DNA of 36,044 bases, taken from Spiroplasma endosymbiont of Danaus chrysippus. Lineage in GTDB: Bacteria > Bacillota_I > Bacilli_A > Mycoplasmatales > VBWQ01. The translations under genes were made by a program, and so were the position numbers. This document shows positions 1 through 8,195 of the stretch, in pieces. The notes under the pieces are model-generated. The model ran no database searches. It was not told the DNA's origin and was given only the letters and a program-made list of their open reading frames with translations. The stretch covers positions 138,656 to 174,699 of the forward strand of contig NZ_CADDIL010000004.1 in the NCBI RefSeq assembly GCF_902809815.1, read 5' to 3'. The number at the start of each line of letters is the position of its first letter. The stretch's first letter is position 1.

Positions 1-8
1 TGAGGCTT

Positions 9-1369
9 TTTAGTAATCTGTGTTTCTTTGTTTTACAAAGTACTAGTTCAGATTAATTCTGTCTTCAAATTTTATCATAAAATGAGCAATTGCTGTATTT
101 CAATTTTGAATAGGCAATGTTCATTTTTTTGTGATATTTTCAATTGCTAAGTAAAAAATTTTAAAAACTGCCATATCATTAGGAAAAACTTTTTTATTTC
201 TAATAACTTTTCGTAATTGGCTATTAACAGATTCAATAGCATTTGTAGTATAAATTACCCTTTTAATTTCTGCTGGATAACTAATAAAAACCATTAAATT
301 TTCTCAATTTTTATATCAAGATTTAGCAATTTGTGGATATTGTTTATTTCATTTACTTTCAAATGATTCTAAAGCTTGCATTGCTTGTTCTTCACTACAT
401 GCTGTATAAATTGGCTTTAAATCGATAACTAGAGACTTTCGATGTTTGTATGAAACATATTTTAAGCTATTTCTAATTTGATGAACTATGCATAATTGAT
501 GTTCAGTTTTAGGATAAACTGATTGTATTGCCTCTGACATGCCTGTTAAATTATCACTACAAGCAATAAGAATATCATTTAAGCCTCGATTTTTCATTTC
601 TGTAAAATTATTTAATCAGAATTTAGCACCTTCATTTTCACTAATTCATAAACCTAAAACATCTTTTTTACCTTCTAAATCAACTCCTAAAGCTATATAA
701 ACTGATTTGTTAATAATACGTTTATCCTGACGTACTTTAACTACGATACAATCAAAATAAATGATTGGATAAACACTATCTAATGGACGATTTTGCCATG
801 CTTTGACATCATCAATGACATCATCAGTAATTTGACTAATTACGCTTTCGCTAATATCTGCGCCATCATATAACTCTTGCAACTGCATTCTAATATCTGA
901 TAAAGTCATACCTTTTGCATATAGTGAAAGAACTTGTTGATCAAAACCATCAAATCTTCTCTGTCTTTTTGTGATTATTACTGGTTCAAAATTACTATTA
1001 CGATCTCTTGGTACATCAATTTCAATTTTACCTTGTTGAGTTATTAATTTTTTTGATGTTGTACCATTACGAACATTGTCATTATTACTGCGTTGATTTC
1101 TTTCGTGTCCTAAATAATTTTGCATCTCAGAATTCAACATTTTTTCTACCAATCGTTTAGTTAATTCTTTATATAAGCCTCCCTCTTTAAAAACTGTTGT
1201 TAAATCCTCAGTATTTTCTAATAATAAATCTACTGCTTTTGATATTGGATCATTGTTATTAACAATATCTTTTTTAGCCATCTGTAACTCACTCTTTCTA
1301 GATATATAAATTATATTTACTAGAATTAATTAAACATAGTTATTTTTGTAAGTCACACAGATTACTAAA
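9..1369 (-). mobile_element. IS256-family insertion sequence, apparently complete
   Basis: Matching terminal inverted repeats bound the transposase gene: the 15-mer at 9-23 (TTTAGTAATCTGTGT) is repeated as its reverse complement at 1355-1369. Weaker similarity may extend a few bases further out, so the exact ends are uncertain. The roughly 1.36 kb length and single long transposase gene are usual for the family. I found no clean 8-9 bp target duplication between bases 1-8 and the bases after 1369, so the flanks may have been rearranged. A second copy of the right end lies at 3329-3435. Confidence 0.8.
43..1281 (-). CDS. IS256-family (mutator-type) transposase
   Basis: A 412-residue transposase that moves the surrounding element by a DDE mechanism. 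With TGA read as Trp the frame is open from the ATG at 1281 to the TAG at 43-45; a standard-code reading breaks it at 212 residues. The N-terminal part carries the family pattern of a zygotic-type helical region followed by a V-P-R-D-R motif near residue 90. The catalytic triad is visible: Asp177 in [11 protein letters not shown], Asp243 in CSDNLTGM, and Glu350 in [12 protein letters not shown]. Length is normal for IS256 (about 390-410 aa). No frameshift or internal stop was seen, so it may be active. The start lies just inside the right terminal repeat, as expected. Confidence 0.93.
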
Positions 1370-2065
1370 CATTCGCTTTATAATAGATAAGATTAAACAT
1401 TTAACAAGGTTACTGTTCTTTTGTATTAAAAGAACAGTAACCTTTATTGATGGTTTATTATTATAATTAGTTGTATTGATTTCATTTTTATTAGATTCTA
1501 AAGAAAATTGTTTTGTTAAAATTTTTTCTACTTTTGTATGTTTTTGTTTTTGTGCTCTTATTAAAGCAGTTTCACCACGTAAATTTATTTGATTAATATC
1601 AGCACCATTGACTATTAATAAATCAACTACATTTAAATGGCCATTTTTAGCGGCCTTTGTTAAAGCAGTATTGCCAAATTTTGTTTTATGATTAACATTA
1701 GCACCGTTTGTTATTAAAAGATTAACTATTTTTATGTAACCTTTTTTGGTAGCTAATAATAAAGGTGTATCATAATCTTTATTTATATAATTAACATTAG
1801 CACCGTTTGTTATTAAAAGATTAACTATTTCTGTGTGACCTTGTTCAGCAGCTAACATTAAAGCAGTATCTTTTGTACTATTTATATGATTGATATCAGT
1901 ATTATTTTCTATTAAAAATTGAACTATTTCAATGTGACCATAATCAGCGGCTGTTATTAAGGCACCCTCCATATCGAACTTATTGTTATCAGGATTAAGT
2001 AGTAAAGTTTTAACTGTTTGTAAGTCACCTTCTTCAATAGCTGTTAAAAATTTATTTTTAGGCAT
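1340..2065 (-). CDS. Ankyrin-repeat protein, 3' end altered by IS256
   Basis: A 241-residue protein with about six ankyrin units of roughly 33 residues (residues about 4-185). Units 2-5 are well formed (for example TALMLAAEQGHTEIVNLLI then NGANVN); the first and last are degenerate. Ankyrin repeats bind proteins, and in host-associated bacteria such proteins are often effectors. There is no signal peptide, so export is not evident. The tail after about residue 200 looks artificial: it translates a 17-bp perfect hairpin (1406-1444), and its last residues (…SNLCDLQK) are the terminal repeat of the adjacent IS256. Both other frames hit stops immediately before the hairpin, so the original gene probably ended there. 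A hairpin leader precedes it. Start ATG has an AAGGAAG site upstream. Confidence 0.85.
   Translation of the reverse strand: MPKNKFLTAIEEGDLQTVKTLLLNPDNNKFDMEGALITAADYGHIEIVQFLIENNTDINHINSTKDTALMLAAEQGHTEIVNLLITNGANVNYINKDYDTPLLLATKKGYIKIVNLLITNGANVNHKTKFGNTALTKAAKNGHLNVVDLLIVNGADINQINLRGETALIRAQKQKHTKVEKILTKQFSLESNKNEINTTNYNNKPSIKVTVLLIQKNSNLVKCLILSIIKRMFSNLCDLQK
1406..1444. terminator. Perfect 17-bp hairpin, former terminator of the ankyrin gene
   Basis: The arms 1406-1422 and 1428-1444 are exact reverse complements around a 5-nt loop. It has the position and strength of an intrinsic terminator for the leftward ankyrin gene but now lies inside the open frame. It lacks a long U-tract, so termination may be weak. 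Confidence 0.6.
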
Positions 2066-2100
2066 TTCTTTATCTTCCTTTTCTAAATTAAAACAAAAAA

Positions 2101-2129
2101 CCTATTTATTTTGAAATAAAGTAAATAGG
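2101..2129 (-). promoter_or_regulatory. Hairpin leader (L1) upstream of the ankyrin gene
   Basis: In the leftward transcript a 12-bp stem (one mismatch, 5-nt loop) is followed by a U-tract, then AAAAGGAAG and the ATG at 2065. A -10-like TATACT lies at 2146-2151, about 17 nt before the stem, so the hairpin would sit near the 5' end of the RNA. The same layout and much of the same sequence recur at 6689-6720, including the flank reading TATAAGTTTTT before the stem. Confidence 0.6.
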
Positions 2130-2147
2130 TCAAAAACTTATATCAAG

Positions 2148-2204
2148 TATATAGGGACTTCGTCCCTCGCCACTACGTGGCTCGCTACTTGCTACTTGCT
2201 ACTT
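2148..2204. repeat. Two mini-hairpins plus tandem GCTACTT heptamers at the IS3 left end
   Basis: GGGAC-TTC-GTCCC and GCCAC-TAC-GTGGC form two adjacent 5-bp stem-loops, followed by three exact GCTACTT units at 2184-2204 that abut the IS3 terminal repeat. The heptamer triplet recurs in IS3 copies 2 and 3, but copy 5 has only one unit. The two mini-hairpins occur only here. Confidence 0.6.
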
Positions 2205-3328
2205 AGCCCTTTTTACTAGACCATTAATTTAAAAAAAACTTGAATGTATTCGAAAAACAATTGTGTTATACAATTAACACTAATTTTGACATGAAAGGAT
2301 TTTTAATAATGGATAAAATTAAACAAATAGCATTAGTAATTAACAAGTTAAATATCAAACAAAAAATTCAAATTATTGATGATAGCAAAAACCAATATTC
2401 AATTAGATATCTTTGCCAACATCTTCAACTAAACCGATCAACATATTATTTTGTAAAAAACAAACAAAACCCTATTAAAAAAGAAAAAAATCAAATTAGT
2501 AATTGTACACATAAATATCAAGAATTATGCCAACTTTTACTTGAATTTCATTTTACAAGAAAAGGACAAATTTATGGCTATTTACGAATTTTTTCAGCAT
2601 TTAAAGAATGATTAAAACAATACAAACATATTATTTAAATCTAGAATTATCAACAAAACAAATGCGAAAAATTATGAAAGATCACAATCTTCAAGGATTA
2701 AAACAAACTAAAAATAACTATCCTAAAAACAAAAAAAATCCAAATAAGTGAATACCTACAATGGATAAAGTAAACAAAGATTATAAAAGTACAACCTCTT
2801 CAAATCAAATTTGATCAATGGACACTAAACAAATAAATACTAAAGAAGGTTGATTATATCTTTTTGTAATTATTGATTTTTATTCAAATAATATTGTAAG
2901 CTATAATACATGTTCAAACAAATCCTATCAAGATTTAATTCTTCCTGCACTTGAAAAAATAAATCAACAATTCTCTTGAAACCAAGTAAAAAACGTTATT
3001 TTACACTCAGATAACGCCAACGAATTTTATTGTCAAGACATCACAAATTGAGCTGCTGATAAGCAAATAATTTTAAGCAAAAAACAACCTTATGATATTG
3101 GTGGCAATGTAATATCTGAAAACTGATTTTCTCATTTATCTCAAGAATGACTACCTAAAGGTTCAAATCAATATTTTTCTCTCAATGAAGCTATAAATGA
3201 TGTAAACCAATATATTATGTTTTATAATTACGAAAGAATACATTCTAAATTTCTAAAACCACCAATTTCACAAATAAAAATTTAAAACTGTCTATCCAAA
3301 AGTGGTCCAGTATTTAGGGCTAACCACC
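2184..3328 (+). mobile_element. IS3-family element, copy 1 (frameshifted)
   Basis: This is one of four full-length copies of the same roughly 1.13-1.15 kb element in the window, plus one truncated copy. Its ends carry imperfect inverted repeats: TTAGCCCTTTTTACTAGACCA at the left and, reversed from the right end, TTAGCCCTAAATACTGGACCA. Copies differ by only a few bases, so spread was recent. This copy lacks one T near 2634 compared with the others. Its right end abuts a stub of an IS256 element. Confidence 0.9.
2309..3285 (+). pseudogene. IS3-family transposase (OrfB-like), frameshifted
   Basis: Against the intact copies, a single T is missing in the run at about 2634-2636 (ATTATTTAAATC instead of ATTATTTTAAATC). 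This creates a TAA at 2636-2638 after 109 residues. The rest of the reading frame, with the integrase core residues Asp172, Asp235 and Glu271 of the intact protein, is still present downstream but out of frame. No slippery -1 signal that would rescue it is obvious. The start chosen (ATG at 2309) has AAAGGA 9 nt upstream and matches the start of the DNA-binding domain. An ATG at 2240 is in frame but lacks such a site. Confidence 0.85.
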
Positions 3329-3435
3329 TCTTTTTTAGCCATCTGTAACTCACTCTTTCTAGATATATAAATTATATTTACTAGAATTAATTAAACGTAG
3401 TTATTTTTGTAAGTCACACAGATTACTAAACATTC
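3329..3435 (-). mobile_element. Stub of a second IS256 element
   Basis: About 107 bp matching the right end of the element at 9-1369 with one difference (G for A near 3397). It covers the terminal repeat, the upstream region and the first few transposase codons, then stops exactly at the end of IS3 copy 1. The rest of this second IS256 copy is missing, so the IS3 insertion was accompanied or followed by deletion or recombination. Confidence 0.85.
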
Positions 3436-3458
3436 CCTATTAATTTATGATAAAAAAT

Positions 3459-3485
3459 AAACTCTCTTTAATTAAAAGAGAGTTT
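3459..3485 (-). terminator. Intrinsic terminator after the exoribonuclease gene
   Basis: Arms at 3459-3469 and 3475-3485 (AAACTCTCTTT / AAAGAGAGTTT) around a short loop, followed in the leftward transcript by a U-rich tail. It lies directly after the stop at 3493. Confidence 0.75.
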
Positions 3486-3492
3486 TTATTAT

Positions 3493-4464
3493 TTAAACTT
3501 TTTTATTTTTTTCTTTTAAATTTTGATGTTTATAGAACATTCTATTTTCAATACTTGCAATACGAGCAGTTGATTCACCAACATTAATATTAACCAATGC
3601 TTCATCAATTGCATAGATCTTTGCATCTAAGGTATCTAAATGATGTAAAATTTCTGCTTCTATTGTTTTTGGTAAGACAGGTGAGCCATATTCATATTTA
3701 CCATGACTAGCTAATATTAGATGCTGTAATAAAACTACGATTTCTTCCTCTAAGTTAATATTTAATTCCTTACAAGCGAGTGTAACTTGCATTGCACCTA
3801 ATGAAATATGACCAATCATTTTACCTGATAGTGTATATGAACTAATAGGATTATTATTTAATTCAACCATTTTTCCATAATCATGCATAATGATTCCTGC
3901 ATATAATAGTTCACTATTAATATTACGATCATTATAAAGTGCTACTACTTGTTTTGCCATTCTTAGCATTGTTACTGAGTGTCATAATAAACCGCTTTGA
4001 ACAGCATGATGCATTTTAACTGCTGCTGGTCACTTTTTATAATCATCAATATTTTTTTTATTAAAACATTGGATTAATATTTTTTTTAAAATTGGATTTT
4101 TAAATTCCTTTATTGTTTGACTAATTTCAGTTCATGCTTCAATAATATTAATTGGTGCTTGTGTAAGCAATAAATCATAATATTCACTAGGATTAGTAAT
4201 AATAGTTCAATTATTAATTTTTAGTTGTATTTCATTATTATAATTAATGCTATTTGCTTCAATTTTAATTACTTGTCCTATTGTTAATTGTTCAATAGTT
4301 TCTTCTCTTACGTCTCAAATTCTTGCTGAAATTGTCCCAGTTTTATCTTGTAATTGTAAGTTTAAATAATTAGTATTGTTAGAAGCAACACCTTGAATTA
4401 CTCGATTAATAATTACTACTAAACTTAAAACATTATTAGGTTTAATATCTTTAATTACAATCAT
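3493..4464 (-). CDS. yhaM: 3'-5' exoribonuclease, YhaM family
   Basis: A 323-residue protein; Bacillus YhaM is about 314. It trims RNA from the 3' end in the cytoplasm, in RNA turnover. Residues about 15-90 form an OB-fold region, with LQDKTGTISARIWD typical of the nucleic-acid-binding domain. Residues about 150-300 form an HD phosphohydrolase domain with MHHAVQSGLLWHS and the metal-binding His194-Asp195 in MHDYGK. TGA is used for Trp in WKKW-type positions. The start ATG at 4464 has GAAAGGAAC upstream. The gene lies 14 nt downstream of the phosphoglucomutase, so the two probably form one transcript ending at the terminator 3459-3485. Confidence 0.9.
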
Positions 4465-4478
4465 TTTTTAGTTCCTTT

Positions 4479-6161
4479 CTATCATTTTATATCTTTGATA
4501 TTTAGATATTTGATAGCTAATTCTTCATACATTTTTCTCATTTTTAATTGTGCATCATTAATGGTTTTATCAACACAAACAAAATAGAATTTAATTTTTG
4601 GCTCAGTTCCACTAGGTCTAACAGCAAATCATGAACCATCACTGAAGTAAAATTTTAGTAAATTTTGCGATGGCATTCCATGTAAACCAGTTTGATAATC
4701 TTCAACTTTAATTGTTTTAATATTATTAAGTGTTGGTATTTTACTAGTTCTTAATGTTTCTAACATATTATTAATAGTATTTTGTCCTGTTTTGCCTTTT
4801 AAAATAAGATTAACAGTATAACAGTAATAATATCCAAATTTTTGATAAATATTTTCTAAAACATCAACTAATGTTTTTTGTGACTTTTGATAATATCAAG
4901 CCGCTTCTGCTGCTACTATTGCTGATTGAATACCATCTTTGTCACGAGTAATATCTTTAATAACATAACCATATGCTTCTTCAAAACCAAAAACAAAGTT
5001 AATGTTACGTGCTTTTTCTTTTAGCATTTCTGCACCAATTCATTTAAAGCCAGTTAACGTTTTAATAACTTGACATCCATATGATTTAGCAATCATATCA
5101 GATAAATTTGAAGTAACAAATGTATTGTACATAACAGGATTTTTTGGCGTTGTTTTATTAAGTTGATAATGGCTTAATAAATATTCTAATAAAATTGGTG
5201 CTGTTTCATTACCTGTTAATAATACATAATCATTATTATGTTTTACAGCAATACCAATGCGATCAGCATCAGGATCATTTAAAATAATTAATGGTGCATC
5301 ATGTTTTTTAGCATGTTTAATTGCTAAATCAAATGTTGGTTTTACTTCGGGATTGGGCGACACTACACCTTTAAAATCAGGGTCATAGTTAGCTTGCTCT
5401 GTTACTAAAATAATTTCATAACCGCATTGTTCTAAAATTGGTTTAACTCATTCACGACTAGTACCGTGTAGATTAGAAAATACAATTTTAAAGTTACGAT
5501 TTTTAACTTGTGGATAAAACTGTAAATTTTTAATATCGTCACGATAATTATCTTCTACTGTTGAAGGCACTTCTTTAATTAGGTTAGTATCATAATCGAA
5601 TGTTAATTGAAAATCATCAGGCAATTGTTTCATTTTATTGCTAATTATATTGGTAACATTAGGAAGAAATTGACAGCCATATTGATCATAAATTTTATAA
5701 CCATTATATTCAGGAGGATTATGACTGGCTGTAATAACAATTCCAGCAAGAGCATTAACTTTTCTAATACTATATGAAAGTACTGGTGTTGGTCTTAAAT
5801 CATTATTTTTAAATAAAAAAACAGGAATTTTATGTTTAGCTAAAGTTTTTGCTGTTAACATTGTAAATTCTCCTGAAAAGTGACGATTATCATGAGCAAT
5901 AATAACACCACGAAGTAAGTCTTTTTCAGAAAAGGCAGATTTTAAATATTGAATAAATGCGACAGTTGCTTTCATAATAATAATTTCATTAATTCTGCCG
6001 GTACCAACTCCAGTAATACCACGCATGCCAGCTGTACCAAATTCTAAAGTTGTAGTAAAAGCATCTTCAATTTCACTTTTAGACATTGTAGTTAATTGTT
6101 TTTTTAAGTGTTGTGGTAAGTTTTGCTTTTTTCAAATCTCATATGTTTTTAGTACATTCAT
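4479..6161 (-). CDS. pgcA: Phosphoglucomutase/phosphomannomutase
   Basis: A 560-residue alpha-D-phosphohexomutase that interconverts sugar 1- and 6-phosphates, feeding glycolipid and glycosyl-donor synthesis in wall-less bacteria. The four family signatures appear in order: the phosphoserine loop TASHNPPEYNG (Ser146), the Mg-binding loop DPDADRIG, the sugar-specificity loop GFEEAYGY, and the phosphate-binding RPSGTEPK near the C-terminus. The size fits Firmicute PgcA (about 580 aa). The start ATG at 6161 has AAAGGAGA 8 nt upstream. Phosphoglucomutase versus phosphomannomutase specificity is not decidable from these motifs, so the symbol is by family. Confidence 0.93.
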
Positions 6162-6261
6162 TATTATTTCTCCTTTATAATAAAAAATTAAGTTTATAGG
6201 TAAATCATACTATAAAATAAGAAGAAAATAAATTTTAGTAGTTAATCTAAACATAAATTTT

Positions 6262-6328
6262 TAATTAAATAATAAAAAATAAAATTATTAAAAATTTCAA
6301 TTTCAATCTTTAATAATTTTATTTTATT
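6262..6328. terminator. AT-rich symmetrical hairpin, likely terminator of the 6330-6659 gene
   Basis: AAAATAAAATTATTAAA pairs with the inverted TTTAATAATTTTATTTT around a spacer of about 15-20 nt. It lies directly after the stop at 6330 and before the phosphoglucomutase leader. Low GC makes its efficiency uncertain. Confidence 0.45.
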
Positions 6329-6329
6329 T

Positions 6330-6659
6330 TTATATTGATTGTGAATTGGTTTTATTTATAATTGTTATTGGTTGTTTGTCATTTTTAATAGAATTTATTG
6401 CTTTAATATTTATTTTTTTATTTGCTTTTGAAGTTTTAATTAGTTTATATAATGGTACTTGTTTGTTATCTTTATTAAGATACTGATCACTAGTAATAGT
6501 ACCAACAAGTTTTTCATTATTATTTAGTAATATTTCAGCAAGAGATGTTGTTATTGGTAATTGTGGTTTAATTTTTCTTGAATTTGTTGTTGTTTTTTCT
6601 TTAAAAACTTGTTTTTCTTTTTCTGTTATAAGATTTTCTGATTTTTTACTATATAGCAC
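6330..6659 (-). CDS. Orphan protein of unknown function with hairpin leader
   Basis: 109 residues, rich in Lys, Asn, Ile and Thr. No signal peptide, membrane segment or recognised domain is visible. The start is GTG at 6657-6659, supported by a good AAGGAGA site about 10 nt upstream. Codon use is as AT-rich as its neighbours. It stands alone between the phosphoglucomutase and a decayed locus, behind a promoter-like TATAAT and a hairpin leader closely resembling that of the ankyrin gene. The shared leader suggests both belong to the same accessory gene class. The gene could be an exported or effector-type protein only if some non-classical route exists. Function unknown. Confidence 0.6.
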   Translation of the reverse strand: MLYSKKSENLITEKEKQVFKEKTTTNSRKIKPQLPITTSLAEILLNNNEKLVGTITSDQYLNKDNKQVPLYKLIKTSKANKKINIKAINSIKNDKQPITIINKTNSQSI

Positions 6660-6688
6660 TTCTAAATATCTCCTTTTTCAAATTAAAA

Positions 6689-6751
6689 ACCTATTTACTT
6701 TAAAATAAAAGTAAATAGGTAAAAACTTATATTAATTTTAGGAAAATTATA
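6689..6751 (-). promoter_or_regulatory. Promoter and hairpin leader (L2)
   Basis: TATAAT on the minus strand (6746-6751) lies 26 nt before a 13-bp perfect stem (6689-6701 with 6708-6720; ACCTATTTACTTT and its complement). A UUUU tail and the AAGGAGA site of the 6659 start follow. The stem and flanks match L1 (2101-2129) closely. No convincing -35 box was seen. Confidence 0.6.
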
Positions 6752-6951
6752 TCATAATATCTATATTAAATATAGATATTTTTCATTTATTTTTGTACTA
6801 GATAACTATTGTTTAATTAGAAATAGTTACCTCCTTAGAAGTTTTATAATTTAATTGTTTATAAAAAATACATGTATATGAAATTAAATATTAATACTTA
6901 TATAAGTGTTAATTATAATTTTCATCAAAAGTATTATTTTTTATGTTATTA

Positions 6952-7009
6952 TATATTCATAATTTAATAACTGTTCAGTCCTAATATAGATATATCTCTA
7001 TGTTAGGAC
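6952..7009 (+). promoter_or_regulatory. Promoter and hairpin leader (L3)
   Basis: A TATATT box at 6952-6957 is followed about 20 nt later by a roughly 13-bp stem (GTCCTAATATAGA … GTTAGGAC, 6978-7009), a UUUUAUU tail and an AAAGAAAAGGAA site. The 30 or so bases after the stem are nearly identical to those after L6 (15597 onward). The gene behind it is decayed. Confidence 0.6.
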
Positions 7010-7044
7010 TTTTATTAAATTAAAGTTTTAAAGAAAAGGAAAAA

Positions 7045-7344
7045 AAATTAAAAGAAATTCCTAAAGATAAAACTAAAACAAATTAATTAAAGTAGCAGTA
7101 AGCAATAGAACAGTTCTTACTTATGCTTGAGATCCCAGATTAGTTAATAAGAAACATTGTGAGGTTGAGTTACAAATTATGAAACAAATGATTATTTTTG
7201 TTTCTATTGTTACACCTGACTATGTAGAGATAAAAAACTTAGTTAAAAAAATGACAAAAACAAGTGAGTGATTTAATAAATAAAACTGAAGTTCCAATCA
7301 GTGAATATAAAAAATTTTGTTTTAAAAACAATTTCAGGACAATT
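7045..7344 (+). pseudogene. Decayed accessory gene behind leader L3
   Basis: No start codon and no long frame, but three short frames in succession look like one broken protein: KKLKEIPKDKTKTN (from about 7045), then a 62-codon stretch from about 7087 to the TAA near 7282 containing TYAWDPRLVNKK and IVTPDYVEIKNLVKKM, then EVPISEYKKFCFKNN in a third frame. A strong hairpin terminator follows at 7345. A leader, a ribosome-binding site and a terminator around a non-open stretch point to a former gene. The family is not recognised. Confidence 0.45.
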
Positions 7345-7378
7345 ATAAATAAAGATTGCATTTGCAATCTTTATTTAT
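7345..7378 (+). terminator. Intrinsic terminator
   Basis: A perfectly palindromic AAATAAAGATTGCA…TGCAATCTTTATTT with a U-rich tail, directly after the decayed gene. Confidence 0.7.
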
Positions 7379-7505
7379 CTCTTTATATTAATTTTTAAGT
7401 TATTAATTTTTTTATTGATTTTACTTGGAATTTCTTGTAAATGAGTTACAATTGTATTAAAGTTTTAAAGGAACTTTGGAACAAAATATTTTGGTTTTTT
7501 TATAG

Positions 7506-7537
7506 ACCTCGTTTAAATTTTTGTATTTAAATTAGGT
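7506..7537 (+). promoter_or_regulatory. Hairpin leader (L4) of the 7575-7999 mini-operon
   Basis: ACCTcgTTTAAAT pairs with ATTTAAattAGGT, a 13-position stem with two mismatches, and a TTTTTTGTTTT tract follows. The AAAGGAGTGAG site and ATG at 7575 come about 40 nt later. It shows the same ACCT…AGGT-U-tract pattern as the other leaders. Confidence 0.5.
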
Positions 7538-7574
7538 TTTTTGTTTTATTATATCGTTTAAAGGAGTGAGAAAT

Positions 7575-7802
7575 ATGAAATCACAATTTTATAGAGATGG
7601 AATAATTTATTATGCAATGAATTTAGAAAAGTGAGCAAATGTTGAAAATAAAACTTACTTTATAAAATATCATGATGTGATTTTAAAATTAACTGATATC
7701 ATTAATTGTTATGATTTAAAAAATATTTCTGAAGTAAAAGTTTATAAGTTCTTAGCAGATGCTTTTAATAGTCGAATTTTAAAAGAAGTAGGGGATAACT
7801 AA
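7575..7802 (+). CDS. Small protein of unknown function, first gene of a mini-operon
   Basis: 75 residues, soluble-looking, beginning MKSQFYRDGIIYYAMNLEKW; TGA encodes Trp18. It has a strong AAAGGAGTGAG site 4-5 nt before the ATG, which decides the start. No recognised motif. The stop overlaps the next start (TAATG), so the two genes are translationally coupled and probably work together. The pair stands behind hairpin leader L4 and ends at a weak terminator. Confidence 0.7.
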
Positions 7803-7999
7803 TGAAAATTAATTTAGAAGAATGCACAAATAATAAAATAAAATATTTAGAATCATTACCAGAAAGAACTAATGGAATGTCTTTAGTTATGTATCCAGTA
7901 AATTCATGAGCAGAAATAATTAATAAATGTGCTTGCAGTAATTCTAGTGATGAAGAAACAACAGTAGTACTACAAACTAAAAAAGGTCCTAAAATATAA
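7802..7999 (+). CDS. Small protein of unknown function, coupled to the previous gene
   Basis: 65 residues, beginning MKINLEECTNNKIKYLESLP, with a Cys-x-Cys pair (CACS) and an acidic stretch near residue 48. Its ATG shares the A of the upstream TAA, so it is translated by re-initiation. No domain is recognised. A small two-gene unit with overlapping ends resembles toxin-antitoxin or small complex operons, but nothing in either sequence proves this. A longer open frame on the opposite strand here (7765-8004) lacks a ribosome-binding site. Confidence 0.65.
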
Positions 8000-8008
8000 A
8001 CCATTATA

Positions 8009-8046
8009 AAATAAAAAAAGGCGTATTAATTACGGCTTTTATTTTT
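8009..8046 (+). terminator. Probable terminator of the mini-operon
   Basis: AAAAAAGGCGTA…TACGGCTTTTATTTTTTT: an imperfect stem followed by a long T-run, 10 nt after the stop at 7999. Confidence 0.45.
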
Positions 8047-8052
8047 TTATAA

Positions 8053-8126
8053 TGGAGCGGGTGATGGGAATCGAACCCACGTCTTCAGCTTGGAAGGCTG
8101 TAATAATACCATTATACGACACCCGC
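8053..8126 (-). tRNA. trnG: tRNA-Gly (anticodon TCC)
   Basis: Reverse complement begins GCGGGTG and ends CACCCGC-T-CCA, with a GTTCGATTCC T-arm. The anticodon loop CTTCCAA gives anticodon TCC. The 3' CCA is encoded. Confidence 0.95.
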
Positions 8127-8195
8127 AGTTATGTTAACCACCATGTATTTATATCATATTACTAAAATTAAAGTCAACTACTTTTGATAAACAAG

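Noticed and set aside
1-1378. Target-site duplication around the IS256 element
   Set aside because: Bases next to the two ends do not match over 8-9 bp, and the left flank is only 8 bases long in this window.
2240-2308. Upstream in-frame ATG of the IS3 transposase (also at 14000, 19632 and 27696)
   Set aside because: No ribosome-binding site and too close to the element end; the ATG 69 nt later has AAAGGA at good spacing and begins the conserved domain.
7765-8004. 79-aa open frame on the minus strand
   Set aside because: It lies antisense to the coupled pair 7575-7999, has no ribosome-binding site, and its hydrophobic translation is what the opposite strand of those genes would give.
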